A stretch of 64,000 nt of DNA, taken from positions 625,765,291 to 625,829,290 of the forward strand of contig NC_057863.1 in the NCBI RefSeq assembly GCF_019393635.1, in the 5' to 3' direction. The notes under the pieces are model-generated. The model was given only the letters and a program-made list of their open reading frames with translations, had not been told where the DNA came from and searched no databases. The DNA comes from Dromiciops gliroides (taxonomy: Eukaryota; Chordata; Mammalia; Microbiotheria; Microbiotheriidae). Positions 19,934-30,407 of this stretch are shown here, piece after piece; within the stretch, counting starts at the first letter, position 1, and the number at the start of each line of letters is the position of its first letter. The position numbers and the translations under genes were made by a program.

Positions 19934-20705
19934 TGATGTAGGAGGCAAAAAGGGGTTAAAAGAAAAACCTAAGACCCAAGCTTTAATTCAGATATTAGCT
20001 CTAAAAGGGATTCAGACCCAGTTAACGTATAATTTACAAGTCAGTATGCTAAATTCTCTTACCCGCATAAATCAATACCCATAACGGGAACAGAGGGGGT
20101 GAGGCCATGACTAGAAATAAATGATAAATGAAGATGTTTTGAAACTAAGCATGGGAATCAGAAAGAGACATGCGCAGAAAAGGCCAAATTTGTCCCCAGA
20201 TTATGACGTGTAAACCCCCAAAACACACCTCCATGGAAAAAGGTACCTGCCTCGGGGGTTGGCTTAGGACCCCAGGAACTCCAGATTAGGATAGGCCCTC
20301 CCCTGTACCTCCCAAAGGTGGAGATGATTATAATGAGAAGGAATCAATTTATCCATACTATAAATATAACTGTCTTTTCTTTCACTATTTGATTGTTTTG
20401 TTTTGTTTTTGTGGGGCAATGAGGATTAAGTGACTTGCCCATAGTCACATGGCTGGTAAGTATCAAGTGTCTGAGGCTGGATTTGAACTCAGGTCCTTCT
20501 GAATCTAGGTCCAGTGCTTTATCCACTGCAGTACCACCTAGCTGCCCCTTCTTTCACTATTTGAAAGATATCTTTCCACTTTTCTGGTTCTCTTCCTGTG
20601 GTCACTCATAGTATTGCAATAAAACTTGGGAAACTGAGTCACTGAGCCTTGTAATTCTTTTGGGATGACTCACGATCAATTTGACCTTAATTCCATCCTA
20701 CATCA
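19934..20705 (+). repeat. 3' LTR
   Basis: Same order of elements as the 5' LTR, with perfect TGATGTAGGA / TCCTACATCA ends. Most differences from the 5' LTR are transitions. Confidence 0.9.
20393..20548 (-). mobile_element. SINE inside the 3' LTR
   Basis: Flanked by TTCTTTCACTATTTGA (20377-20392 and 20549-20564), the same site and orientation as in the 5' LTR. About five substitutions and one small tail indel separate the two SINE copies. Confidence 0.96.
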
Positions 20706-20903
20706 GACCCAACCCAGACTTGGGGCCCTTTCTGAATTTCTTTTGACCCCAGGAGGATGCCATTAACCCTCCCTCCTACTTTATGACTAGCCCATCTTCT
20801 TGATCACATCATAAATTTTTTTGATGATGAACTTTATTACAATTTTCCTTCTTAGCCCCTCATTTGTAGCCTGCTCATAGCTCCTGGGACATAAATATCA
20901 TAT

Positions 20904-20904
20904 C

Positions 20905-20977
<73 letters not shown>

Positions 20978-21158
20978 CCTATGTATCTACCTGTCTGTCT
21001 GTCTGTCTATCTATTTTTCTGTTTGTATGTCTTTCTGTCTGCCTGTCTGTCCATCTGTCCATCTATCTGTCTGTCTGTCTTTCCATCCATCCACCCACCC
21101 ACCCACCTACCTACCTATCCATTCATCTATCTCTCTACCTAGCTACATCTATCCATCC

Positions 21159-21231
<73 letters not shown>

Positions 21232-21301
21232 CCAATCTCTCTGTCATCTATCATCTATCTATCTACCTCTCTACCTTTCCAATCTATCCACCCATCATCT
21301 G

Positions 21302-21377
<76 letters not shown>

Positions 21378-21541
21378 CCTCTCTACCTCTCTACCTATCT
21401 CTCTGTCATCTATCTTTCTATCATCCATCCATCATCTATCAATCATCTATCTATCATCTCTCTATCTACCTCTCTATCTCTCTGTCATCTACCTACCTCT
21501 GTCTATTTCTTTCTCTCCATTTATCTCTCCATCTATCTATG
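20904..21541. repeat. large (TATC)n and variant tetranucleotide tract
   Basis: Three pure TATC blocks (~20904-20980, 21160-21230, 21300-21378) are separated by CTGT, CATC, CACC and CTAC variant repeats. The apparent 176-aa ORF across it is repeat translation. Confidence 0.97.
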
Positions 21542-21671
21542 CCTCATTCTGCCCTAGGAATCCATCACCTCTCTTTCTGGAGGTGGTTACTACGTTTCAC
21601 CATGAGTCCTTTGGGATGGGGATTGATCACTGTATTCATCAGAGTTCTGAAGGATGTAATTAATTTTCTTT

Positions 21672-21823
21672 TTTTTTTCTTTTTTTAAAGTGAGGCAATT
21701 GGGGTTAAGTGACTTGCCCAGGGTCACACAGCTAGTAAGTGTTAAGTATCTGAGGCCGGATTTGAACTCAGGTACTCCTGACTCCAGGGCTGGTGCTCTA
21801 TCCACTGCGCCACCTAGCTGCCT
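21672..21823 (-). mobile_element. WSINE1-type SINE
   Basis: GATGTAAT before and GATGTAAC after suggest a short TSD. Confidence 0.94.
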
Positions 21824-21834
21824 CGATGTAACTC

Positions 21835-22280
21835 ATTTTCAATTCTTCGGAGAGGGCTGTACTCTATGACTCAGCTATACAACATCATTTTGACACTGCT
21901 GTTCAAAAGGTGGACCTTTGGTTCTCAGAGAAGTTTGGGGTTGGCAATAGAACTTTGCCATTTCAACAAGGCAAATTGACTGGCTCTCTTCAGCCTGCTT
22001 AATCTGGGGTCCCACTCACCTGGAGATGGCGCTTTGCACCAAATTCCCACCAGGGGGCGTGTGGAGACCACAGAGTTAGGAACCTAACTCCATGAAGCCC
22101 CATGGAACCTTTGGTCTTTCCAAAAAGCTACTCTTCAGTACCGTTTGTTTGTTTGTTTTGTTCATCAGTTCTTTTGGAATCTCAAACTCCTCTTTTCTTT
22201 CCAGAGAATATAACTAGGACTAAAAGGTCCAGGTTGCAGGGAAGCTGATTTTGGCTCAATAAAAACGAACAAATCATTGG
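21835..22280. other. no gene seen
   Basis: Single-copy-looking sequence with ACCAGGGGGCGTG (22048) resembling the core of a CTCF site. No ORF or known repeat recognised. Confidence 0.4.
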
Positions 22281-22329
22281 AGGTATCTAATGATACAACA
22301 GCGCACCTTACAAAGCAGTGAGCTCTTGC

Positions 22330-22740
22330 CCACTGAAAGAAAGCACTTTGCTTTTGTCTTGTATTTATTTCATAAATATTTGTATATGTACATGTTGTTT
22401 TCCCAGATAGAATGTAGACTCTCTAAAACAGAAACTGTTGCACTTTTGTCTTTGTATCTTCAATGCCTAGAACAGTGTCTGCAGTACATTCATAAGTCAG
22501 TCTCCTTATTTCTTATCTGCATAGACATGGTGGCCTCTAGAATTTGTTTCCTCTCATACTGAATAAGGAGTATGGTCAAGTTTACTGGAAGCCAAGAGGA
22601 ATGGAGAATGAGGAAGGTTGAGTATCCCTGATAGAGCCAAGTTGGCATTCTTTGCTGTTCATCACACATAGCCTTCTGTTTGGATTTCCAAGCTCTTTCT
22701 AACTTGGCCCCCTCCTACCTTTCCAATCTTTTTACCTTTT
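22330..22740 (+). mobile_element. L2 3' end and ORF debris
   Basis: AGAATGTAGACTCTCTAAAA, TTTGTCTTTGTATCTTCAAT and GCCTAGAACAGTGTCTGCAG form the L2 3'-terminal signature. 22680-22740 (TTTCCAAGCTCTTTCTAACT) is L2 ORF-tail sequence of a second copy. Confidence 0.65.
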
Positions 22741-22741
22741 T

Positions 22742-22880
22742 CTTTTTCTTTGGTGAGGCAATTGGGGTTAAGTGACTTGGCCAGGGTCACACAGCTAGTA
22801 AGTGTCTGAGGCTGGATTTGAACTCAGGTACTCCTGAATCCAGGGCCAGTGCTTTATCCACTGCACCATCTAGCTGCCCC
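22742..22880 (-). mobile_element. SINE, first of a same-site pair
   Basis: Lies between target copies TCCAATCTTTTTACC (22721) and TCCAATCTTTTTAAAC (22881). Confidence 0.95.
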
Positions 22881-22899
22881 TCCAATCTTTTTAAACTTT

Positions 22900-23044
22900 T
22901 TTGTTTTGTTTTGTTTTTCAGGGCAATGGGGGTTAAGTGACTTGCCCGGGGTCACACAGCTAGTAAGTGTCTGAGACCAGATTTGAACTCAGGTACTCCT
23001 GAATCCAGGGCTGGTGCTTTATCCACTGCGTCACCTAGCTGCCC
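22900..23044 (-). mobile_element. SINE, second of a same-site pair
   Basis: Lies between the second target copy (22881) and the third, CCAATCTTTTTAAAC (23044). Same orientation as its neighbour but a different tail (TTTTG)n and different internal bases, so not a tandem duplicate. Confidence 0.95.
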
Positions 23045-23058
23045 CAATCTTTTTAAAC

Positions 23059-23810
23059 TTTAAATCTCCTCTCCTCCCTTTCTTTCCCCTCAGTCATCTG
23101 TGATTTGGTGATTTGAACTGGCCATTTCCCATGCCTGGGATTCTCTTCCTCCTCATCTCTGCCTCCTCGCTTTCCTTCAAGTTCCAACTTTCTTCACAAG
23201 TAGCTTTTCCCCATCCCAATTAATACTGGTGTCTCCCTCTGTTGGTTATCATCAGTTTTGAAGATGGCAGAGGAGAGGCAGTGATTATCATCAGTTTCTC
23301 CTGTATACATCTGATTTGTACAGTTGTATTTCAGGAGACTCTCATTAGACGATGAAGTTCTTGATAGCAGAGATTTTTTTTTTTTTTGGCGGGGGAGCTT
23401 CTTTTAGTAATCTTCGCACAGTTCCTAGCACACAGTAGGTCTGTCATAAATGCTTGTTGAGGACTCCTAGTCTCATCTCTGTGCCTTGGCTTGGCTGTCT
23501 CCCATGCCTGGAACACACTCCCCTCCTCACCTCTGCCTTGTAGAAGCCCTCCCTTCAGGGCAGCTCCCCTACCACCTCCTGCCTGAAGCCACTCCTGATC
23601 TTCCCATTTCCTTGTACTCTCCCATACTGACCTTGTATTTATTCAGTACATAATTACATATGTATATGTTGCCTCCTCCATTAGAGTGTAAGATTCTTCA
23701 GGGTAGGGATTGTGCCATTCTTTGTTTCTCACCAGTGGCTAAAACCACGCTTGGCACAGAGTAGGTACTTTAATAAATGGTTGAACACTGATTTATTGCT
23801 TGAGCTATGT
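23059..23810 (+). mobile_element. two tandem L2 3' ends
   Basis: The first runs to CACAGTAGGTCTGTCATAAA / TGCTTGTTGA at ~23461. The second runs from CTCCCATGCCTGGAACACAC to TTAATAAATGGTTGAACA. Both include the TTAGAGTGTAAGATTCTT-type block. Confidence 0.7.
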
Positions 23811-24307
23811 TCTATGTGTAAGAAATACCTAATATTTCAGTGTTTCCGTGGCTCTAAGATCTCATCGATGGGGGCCTCCATCTAGTGGGGCAGTTCAAAC
23901 CCAATCATGCTTTCCCTACTTCTGAGACTTTCCATATCCTTCAGTAAGTGTTGGGGGGGGGGGTCCTTCCTTGGGGTCTCTTGTCATTACAAGAGTGCCA
24001 GTTAAGTCTCAGGACTGTCCATCTGTTACTCCTCATCCTCTGTAGGTGACTGACCCATATATGTTCCTAGTCCTATATCTCTTACATCTTTTAGATTCCC
24101 TTTTGCACACAAAGATATCACTGGCTAATAGGCTTTAGCTTATTCTCACAGCTACCATGAATCTTATCATTTCTTTTGTGGTGACTAGCAATATTGTTTA
24201 CTTGGATATTGTGGTGGGGGGGAAGCTTTTGCATTAAATATACTGATATATCTCTAATATCCAGGGTTTGTAGGCGATTGATGGAAATATATAAGAATGA
24301 GAGCCAA

Positions 24308-24760
24308 GCAACTAGGTGGTACAATAAATAGAATGCCGAGCCTGGAGTCTGGAGGACCTGAGTTCAAATCTGGCCTTGGACACTTACTAACTGCATGATC
24401 CTAGGCAAGTCACTCCACTTCTGCCTTCGTTTCCTCATCTGGAAAATGGGGGATAATAATAGCATCTACCATTTGACCTTGTTCAATGTTAAACTCTCAG
24501 ACAATGGAGTCCAAACATTGCAGTGAGGATCAAATGAGATGATATGTACAAAGCACTTTGTAACTCTTTTTGTATTCTTTTTTGTTTTTTGTTTTTAGTG
24601 AGGCAATTGGGGTTAAGTGACTTGCCCAGGGTCACACAGCTAGTAAGTGTTAAGTGTCTGAGGCCGGATTTGAACTCAGGTCCTCCTGACTCCAGGGCCA
24701 GTGCTCTATCCACTGCGCCACCTAGCTGCCCCACTTTGTAACTCTTAAAGCTTCAAATAG
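24308..24760 (+). mobile_element. MAR1 CORE-SINE, split by a SINE
   Basis: tRNA-like half, then CTTCGTTTCCTCATCTGGAA and GGATAATAATAGCATCTACC, then AAATGAGATGATATGTACAA. Its end AAAGCACTTTGTAACTCTT is split by the SINE at 24569. Confidence 0.75.
24569..24731 (-). mobile_element. WSINE1-type SINE with TSD
   Basis: Perfect CACTTTGTAACTCTT at 24554-24568 and 24732-24746. Confidence 0.97.
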
Positions 24761-24769
24761 ATGTGATAG

Positions 24770-24922
24770 GTTTTTTTTGGGGGGGGGGCAGGACAATGAG
24801 GGTTAAGTGACTTGCCCAGGGTCACACAGCTAGTAAGTGTCATATGTCTGAGGTTTGATTTGAACTCAGGTCCTCCTGAATCCAGGGTCAGTTCTCTATC
24901 CACTGCGCCACCTAACTGCCCC
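24770..24922 (-). mobile_element. WSINE1-type SINE with short TSD
   Basis: TGTGATAG at 24762-24769 and 24923-24930. Tail complement T8 followed by G10. Confidence 0.94.
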
Positions 24923-24951
24923 TGTGATAGTTATTTTTAATAAAAATATAA

Positions 24952-25088
24952 GGGGCAGCTAGGTGGCGCAGTGGATAAAGCACTGGCCCTGGAGTCAGGA
25001 GGACCTGAGTTCAAATCCGACCTCAGACACTTAACACTTACTAGTTGTGTGACCCTGGGCAAGTCACTTAACCCCAATTGCCTTACCG
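24952..25088 (+). mobile_element. WSINE1-type SINE
   Basis: Plus-strand copy 30 bp from the preceding minus copy, forming an inverted pair. The tail is A-rich with (AT)n before AAGG, matching ATATAAGG upstream. Confidence 0.95.
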
Positions 25089-25318
25089 AAGGAAAAAATA
25101 TATATATATAAGGCAGTGTGAGTTTAAATCCTGTTTCAGACACTTACTAGAGTATCACATGAGAAAACATTTGTTAAATCATGTAAAACACAGTATCTGA
25201 CAAATAGTAAGTACTATATACATGTTATTTATTATTATTATTATTATTAGGCAAGTCACTAGACAGCTCTCAGCCTCAGTTTCCCCATATGGAAAATGAG
25301 GACGTTGGATTTGGGAAT

Positions 25319-26022
25319 GTAAGAAAATAATGGGCTTTACCAATGCCCAAAGGCCTAGCTAAAGGGGATTGATTTGGATTGATTGGATTGACTGAGACTG
25401 ACTGACTTCACTGATTAATTCACTTAAAGTTAATTCAATTGAAGCCACACTTGCCTGGCCCTCAGGAGGGTGTATTCTCAGAGACTGTGTACTGTGACCT
25501 CAACACAGGACCACACTCAAGTCCAGTGAACCAATGGAGTTGGGTGATGCTAGCCAATTAGCTTGAAGCAGTGTGGAAGGACCACCTCTCCTTGGGACGC
25601 AGAGGGAGCTTCCACACTCAGTTTGTCTCTCAAACAGCCAGATGGTGGAGAAATTGAGGAAGAACCAGGCAAGGCTGAAACATTAGGCTAGGTAGGCCTT
25701 TTCTTAACTTTCTAACCCAGGTATTCTCTTTTTTCTTTCTTTCTTTCTTTTTTTTTTTCAGTACAATGAGGGTTAAGTGACTTGCCCAGGGTCACATAGC
25801 TAGTGTCAAGTATCTGAGGCCAGATTTGAACTCAGGTCCTCCTGAATCCAGGGCTGGTGCTTTATCCACCGTGCCATGTAGCTGCCCCCTTCTTTTTTCT
25901 AATAAATGCTTAATGCCCAAGAACTGGTGCTAAAGCTTCTAATTTATAAGTAAACCCTAGCTAGCATTCCCTACACTTGGGACAGGAATAAGGCAACCAC
26001 ACATTTAATTTTAAATGTCACA
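25319..26022 (+). mobile_element. LTR, probably solo, with a SINE inside
   Basis: Parallels the minus-strand LTR at 33066-33507 throughout: CCAATGGAGTTGGGTGATGC, TTAGCTTGAAGCAGTGTGGA, TTTTCTTAACTTTCTAACCC, AATAAATGCTTAATGCCCAA, GGTGCTAAAGCTTCTAATTT. It ends near TTTTAAATGTCACA. Ends are TG...CA, but a flanking repeat was not confirmed. Confidence 0.65.
25750..25888 (-). mobile_element. WSINE1-type SINE inside the LTR
   Basis: Interrupts the LTR just before its AATAAA signal. TCTTTTTTCT on both sides is the probable TSD. Confidence 0.93.
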
Positions 26023-26059
26023 ATAACCACCCAAAAGATTCTAGAGGCCTAAATCCTTC

Positions 26060-26313
26060 CAGCTCCAGACCTATGATCCTAAAAAAGATGTTTTTTTTGT
26101 TTCAGAAAGAAGCGTGGTGTAAATGAAGAGGCCGCCATGTTTCCTGAAGGTAGACCAGCCTGCTTTCCTCCTGCTTGGGTGTGAGCCCAATCCCTTGGTA
26201 CATGGATCTTGGACAGATGGACCAGTTCTTTGGGCTGACCATCCAGCTGCATGTCCGATTCTGGATAGCAGGAATCTGTAGCCCCTTGCTTTGGTCCTAG
26301 TGTGGTTATCTAT
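26060..26313 (-). other. unrecognised sequence, possibly LINE or retrocopy 3' part
   Basis: An 88-codon open frame on the minus strand shows no family I know. It lies downstream of the L1 ORF1 breakpoint, so it may belong to the same inserted unit. Confidence 0.3.
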
Positions 26314-26315
26314 TT

Positions 26316-26464
26316 TTTTGGGGGGGGGGTGAGGCAATTGGTGTTAAGTGACTTGCCCAGGGTCACACAGCTAGTAAGTGTTAAGTGTCTTAGGCCGGAT
26401 TTGAACTCAGGTCCTCCTGACTCCAGGGCCAGTGCTCTATCCACTGTGCCACCTAGCTGCCCCC
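26316..26464 (-). mobile_element. WSINE1-type SINE
   Basis: Tail complement T7 then G10. TSD not evident. Confidence 0.94.
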
Positions 26465-26513
26465 CTAATGAGGGTAAAGGAAAAAAGATATTACTGGAAT
26501 TTAGGGTCATAGT

Positions 26514-26850
26514 TCAGAGTTTGAGCAGTTGAGATTTTGCTGCAGATTTGTATATATGGAAGTTTGGCATTTTATCGTAGCCACATGTAACTTCACCAAG
26601 GTCATCCTCCATCAGTTTGCCAAGGTTGGGATCACTTGAAAGATGATGATTTCCAAATTTCCAGGGTCTATGGTCCATCAGAGTTAGATTTCCGTAGACA
26701 TGAACTCCAAAGTTTAACTTACAGTTTGGACAGCAATGCCATGAGCCTTTCATTTTAGTGATCAGATAGACTTCTGGGAGACTTCTGGGCCTTTTGTATC
26801 TGGTCCCTTCACACAAAGAGTCTGACTGGGCTCCTTTCTATGGTCTATGA
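26514..26850 (-). other. unrecognised open frame joined to L1 ORF1
   Basis: Immediately after the L1 RRM-domain peptide the minus strand loses similarity to L1. A frame of ~100 codons continues with CPNCKLNFGVHVYGN, then NHHLSSDP and GEVTCGYDKMPN, to a stop at 26514. One C-x2-C pair is present. I do not recognise the protein. It may be exon sequence of a cellular mRNA, or diverged repeat. Confidence 0.35.
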
Positions 26851-27106
26851 TGTGGTACAAAGGCCTCAGATTCCTTATCTGTCTTTCTGGAGGTGATCGG
26901 TGGATTCTTTCAATTTCTATTTTATCTTCTGCTTCTAGAATATCGGGGCAATTTTCCCTGACAATTTCTTGGAAGATGATATTTAAGCTCTTTCCTTGAT
27001 CATGGTTTTTAGGTAGACCAATAATTTTCAAATGATCTCTCCTGGACCTATTTTCCAGGTCAGCAGTTTTTCCCAGAAGATATTTCACATTGCCCTCTAT
27101 TTTTTT

Positions 27107-27600
<494 letters not shown>

Positions 27601-28100
27601 CCCTCTATTTTTTTATTCATTTGGATTTGCTTTATTGTGTCTTGGTTTCTCATAAAGTCACTGGCTTCCATTTGTTTAATCCTAATTCTTAGGCAATTAT
27701 TTTCATCAGAGAGCTTTTGTACCTCCTTTTCCATTTGGCCAATTTGACTTTTCAAGCTGTTGACTTTTTTCTCATGTCCTTCCTGCATCTCCCTCATTTC
27801 TCTTTCCATTTTTTCCTCTACCTCTCTAACTTTATCTTCAAAGTCCTTTTTGAGCACCTCTATGGCCTGAGACCAATTCATATTTTTATCAGAAGCTTTA
27901 GATATAGGGGCCTGATGTTGACATCTTCCTCTGAGGGTGGACCTCGATCTTCCTTGTCACTGAAGAAACTTTCTATGGTCCTCACCTTTCTCTGTCAGCT
28001 CATCTTGCCTTTCTTTTACTAGACTTTTAACTCCTTAAAGTGGGGCTCTATTTCCAGGCTGCAGTATCCCAAGCTTCAGAAGTTCCAGGTGGTATGATTT

Positions 28101-28260
28101 TTAATTTTTTTTTTTTTTTAGTGAGGCAATTGGGGTTAAGTGACTTGTCCAAGGTCACACAGCTAGTAAGTGTTAAGTGTCTGAGGCCGAATTTGAACTC
28201 AGGTACTCCTGACTCCAGGGCCGGTGCTCTATCCACTGTGCCACCTAGCTGCCCCCCCCG
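28101..28260 (-). mobile_element. WSINE1-type SINE inside the L1 5' UTR
   Basis: Perfect GGTGGTATGATTT at 28088-28100 and 28261-28273. Confidence 0.97.
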
Positions 28261-29009
28261 GGTGGTATGATTTAAGGAGGATCAGGTTCTTCACTGGCCT
28301 GGCCTGTTCTCTGGTCCATAGATGGCCCCAGACCAACTTGCTAATCAACCAGCTTTGTGTGTTGTGGTTGTCAGTTCCAATGAGCCTGTGCCCCTCCCCG
28401 CACCTGGGCCACTGCTACTCGAGCCTACCTCCTGGTTCTCAGCAGGGGTGAAAAATCCAAGTTCTGCCTCAACACCAGCAGAGACCCCTGTAGTCTCCCC
28501 CCTGCCAAGGGCTCAGCCCTCTCGCCAGACTGTGAGCCTAGTTCCAGATGACACTGGCGCTTCAGCTGATTCAGAAGCTCTAGGGGTCTCCTTCTCTGGT
28601 GAGGCCTTCCTGGGACTGTATCTGTGTCAAGGTGACTGTGGGGTTGGGCTCCACTCCTGTCTCAGCACAGCAGCTCCCTCCTTCTGACCTTCCAAGCCAT
28701 TCTTGGTTAGAAGATGATTTCAGCACATTCTTCCGTGGGTTTTGCTGCTCCAGGCATTGTCCTATGGCATTATTTCGATGTTTTTTGGAGTGATCGTGTC
28801 ATGAGTTTGAGAGCTCACTGACTTTTCTCCACCATCTTGGCTCCCTCCTTATCTGTCTAAATGAGGGATTCCCGTTGCTCTTCTCCAAGGACCCTCATAC
28901 CTTCAGAGTTATGGTCCCATGGCTCATCTTGTTCTCTGAAACTGACTTCCTTTAAGTCCCACTAAAATCCCACCTTCTACAGAAAGCTTTCCCCAATCCC
29001 TCTTCATTT

Positions 29010-29011
<2 letters not shown>

Positions 29012-29082
<71 letters not shown>

Positions 29083-29119
29083 CATCCATCCATCCATCCA
29101 TCCATCCATCCATCCATCC

Positions 29120-29185
<66 letters not shown>

Positions 29186-29187
29186 AT
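29012..29187. repeat. (TATC)n with central (CATC)n
   Basis: About 18 TATC units, 10 CATC units, 15 TATC units, then (TA)n. It borders a SINE tail. Confidence 0.97.
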
Positions 29188-29196
29188 ATATATATT

Positions 29197-29337
29197 TATT
29201 TTTGCAGGGCAATGAGGGTTAAGTGACTTGCCCAGGGTCACATAGCTAGTCAGTGTCAAGTGTCTGAGGCTAGATTTGAACTCAGGTCCTCCTGAATCCA
29301 GAGGCAGTGGTTTATCCACTGCACCACCTAGCTGCCC
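29197..29337 (-). mobile_element. WSINE1-type SINE
   Basis: Its A-tail side merges with the TATC tract, which may have grown from the tail. Confidence 0.92.
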
Positions 29338-29649
29338 TTGAAAACCCAGAAAACTTGTTATCAAGCCCAGGGGTTGAGTTGAATGGGGAATCAGGACTCA
29401 AGTGATTCTGATCTCACTGTCAAGCTGGGGAACCCAGTTCCAGACACCTTCCTTCCCTCACCTTGTGGCACTCAGGAGGATAGAACCAAGGGTTCCAAGT
29501 CATAGAGAGATTGACTTAGGCTTATTATAAGCAGGAATGAATAATTAGAGATGTCCAACAATGGAACAAGTCCTCTTACAAAGCTGTGAGCTCGCACCCG
29601 TGGATGATTCCAATAGAGGCTGTATGACCACTCAATCGCAGCTCCCAGA

Positions 29650-29865
29650 CAGCCCCACCTGTCCCCCCCATTTACCTTGCATTTACTTTGAATATTTTTG
29701 TATAATTTTATATAATTTTTAACATATATATATATTTGCTGTTTCCCCAGATAGAGTATGAACTCCCTGAGGGCGGGGACTGCTTTGCTTTTGTCTTTGT
29801 GTCTTGGTGTCTTAGCACAGTGCACAATAAAGGCTTAAGAGATGCTTGTTGATTGACTGACTGAT
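29650..29865 (+). mobile_element. L2 3' end
   Basis: CCAGATAGAGTATGAACTCC, CTGAGGGCGGGGACTGCTTT, TTAGCACAGTGCACAATAAA and GATGCTTGTTGATTGA in order. Confidence 0.75.
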
Positions 29866-29929
29866 GGCTATATTTCAAGGATGTCATTGGGTGAGAATGC
29901 TGGACTAGGTGACCTATGATATCTTTTTC

Positions 29930-30023
29930 TGCTCTAGGCATTTTCCTATGGCATTATTTGGATGTTTTTTGGAGCGATCGTGTTATGAGTTCGGGACCTC
30001 ACTGCCTTTCCTCCGCCATCTTC
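29930..30023 (-). mobile_element. isolated 94-bp L1 5'-end fragment with TSD
   Basis: The minus strand starts AAGATGGCGGAGGAAAGGCA and matches the first ~95 bases of the L1 5' UTR at 28740-28849, including GCTCCAAAAAACATCCAAAT. It is bounded by GATATCTTTTTC at 29918-29929 and 30024-30035. No L1 3' end is present. Confidence 0.85.
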
Positions 30024-30124
30024 GATATCTTTTTCAATTTGAAGATTTTATGAGTTTAGGAATCAAGGACTTATATTCCCCTGCTCTAGGGTCATATACT
30101 AGGTATGGGACTCTAAGGTCAGTC

Positions 30125-30205
30125 AGTTAGTCAGTCAATAAACATTTAAGTGCCTACTATATGGCAGGCATTGAGAATACAAAAAAGACACCCTCCCCCA
30201 AAATG
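30125..30205 (+). mobile_element. old mammalian repeat, 5' piece
   Basis: GTCAATAAACATTTAAGTGC, CTACTATATGGCAGGCATTG only. Confidence 0.55.
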
Positions 30206-30407
30206 GATGAAATAAAAGTATCACAAATAGAACTAGAAGAAGCTTTTCCTTCCCAGGGAGACAGGGAAATGGGAAGGGGGAAGGGGGAAGAGGAGAAGGG
30301 GTATGTGTGTGGGTGGATGGGGGACAGGAAAGGGGGGGGAATCTAAGCCAGATCCAGGCACTGGGAATTGATATATTAGAAGCCCAAGAGTATCACAAAT
30401 CTTACAC

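Larger units (their letters stand above)
14734..20705 (+). mobile_element. decayed class I (gamma-like) endogenous retrovirus, two LTRs
   Basis: LTRs at 14734-15510 and 19934-20705 both show the 10-bp terminal inverted repeat TGATGTAGGA...TCCTACATCA (5' LTR: TCCCACGTCA). The 4-bp direct repeat GACC (14730-14733 and 20706-20709) marks the integration; 4 bp is the usual length for gammaretroviruses. Inside are a primer-site-like sequence, a splice donor, a gag start, an RNase H remnant and a polypurine tract. The interior is only ~4.4 kb, including several SINEs, so much of gag, pol and env is lost. By eye the LTRs differ at roughly 30 positions (~4%). No intact gene remains. Confidence 0.92.

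Noticed and set aside
20904..21541. A CRISPR-like array of regular repeats
   Set aside because: Units are 4 bp without spacers, in a clearly vertebrate nuclear sequence.
22048..22060. CTCF-like core CCAGGGGGCG
   Set aside because: One short core match is common by chance; not listed as a site without binding data.
28322..28687. 121-codon plus-strand ORF
   Set aside because: It lies antisense in the L1 5' UTR.
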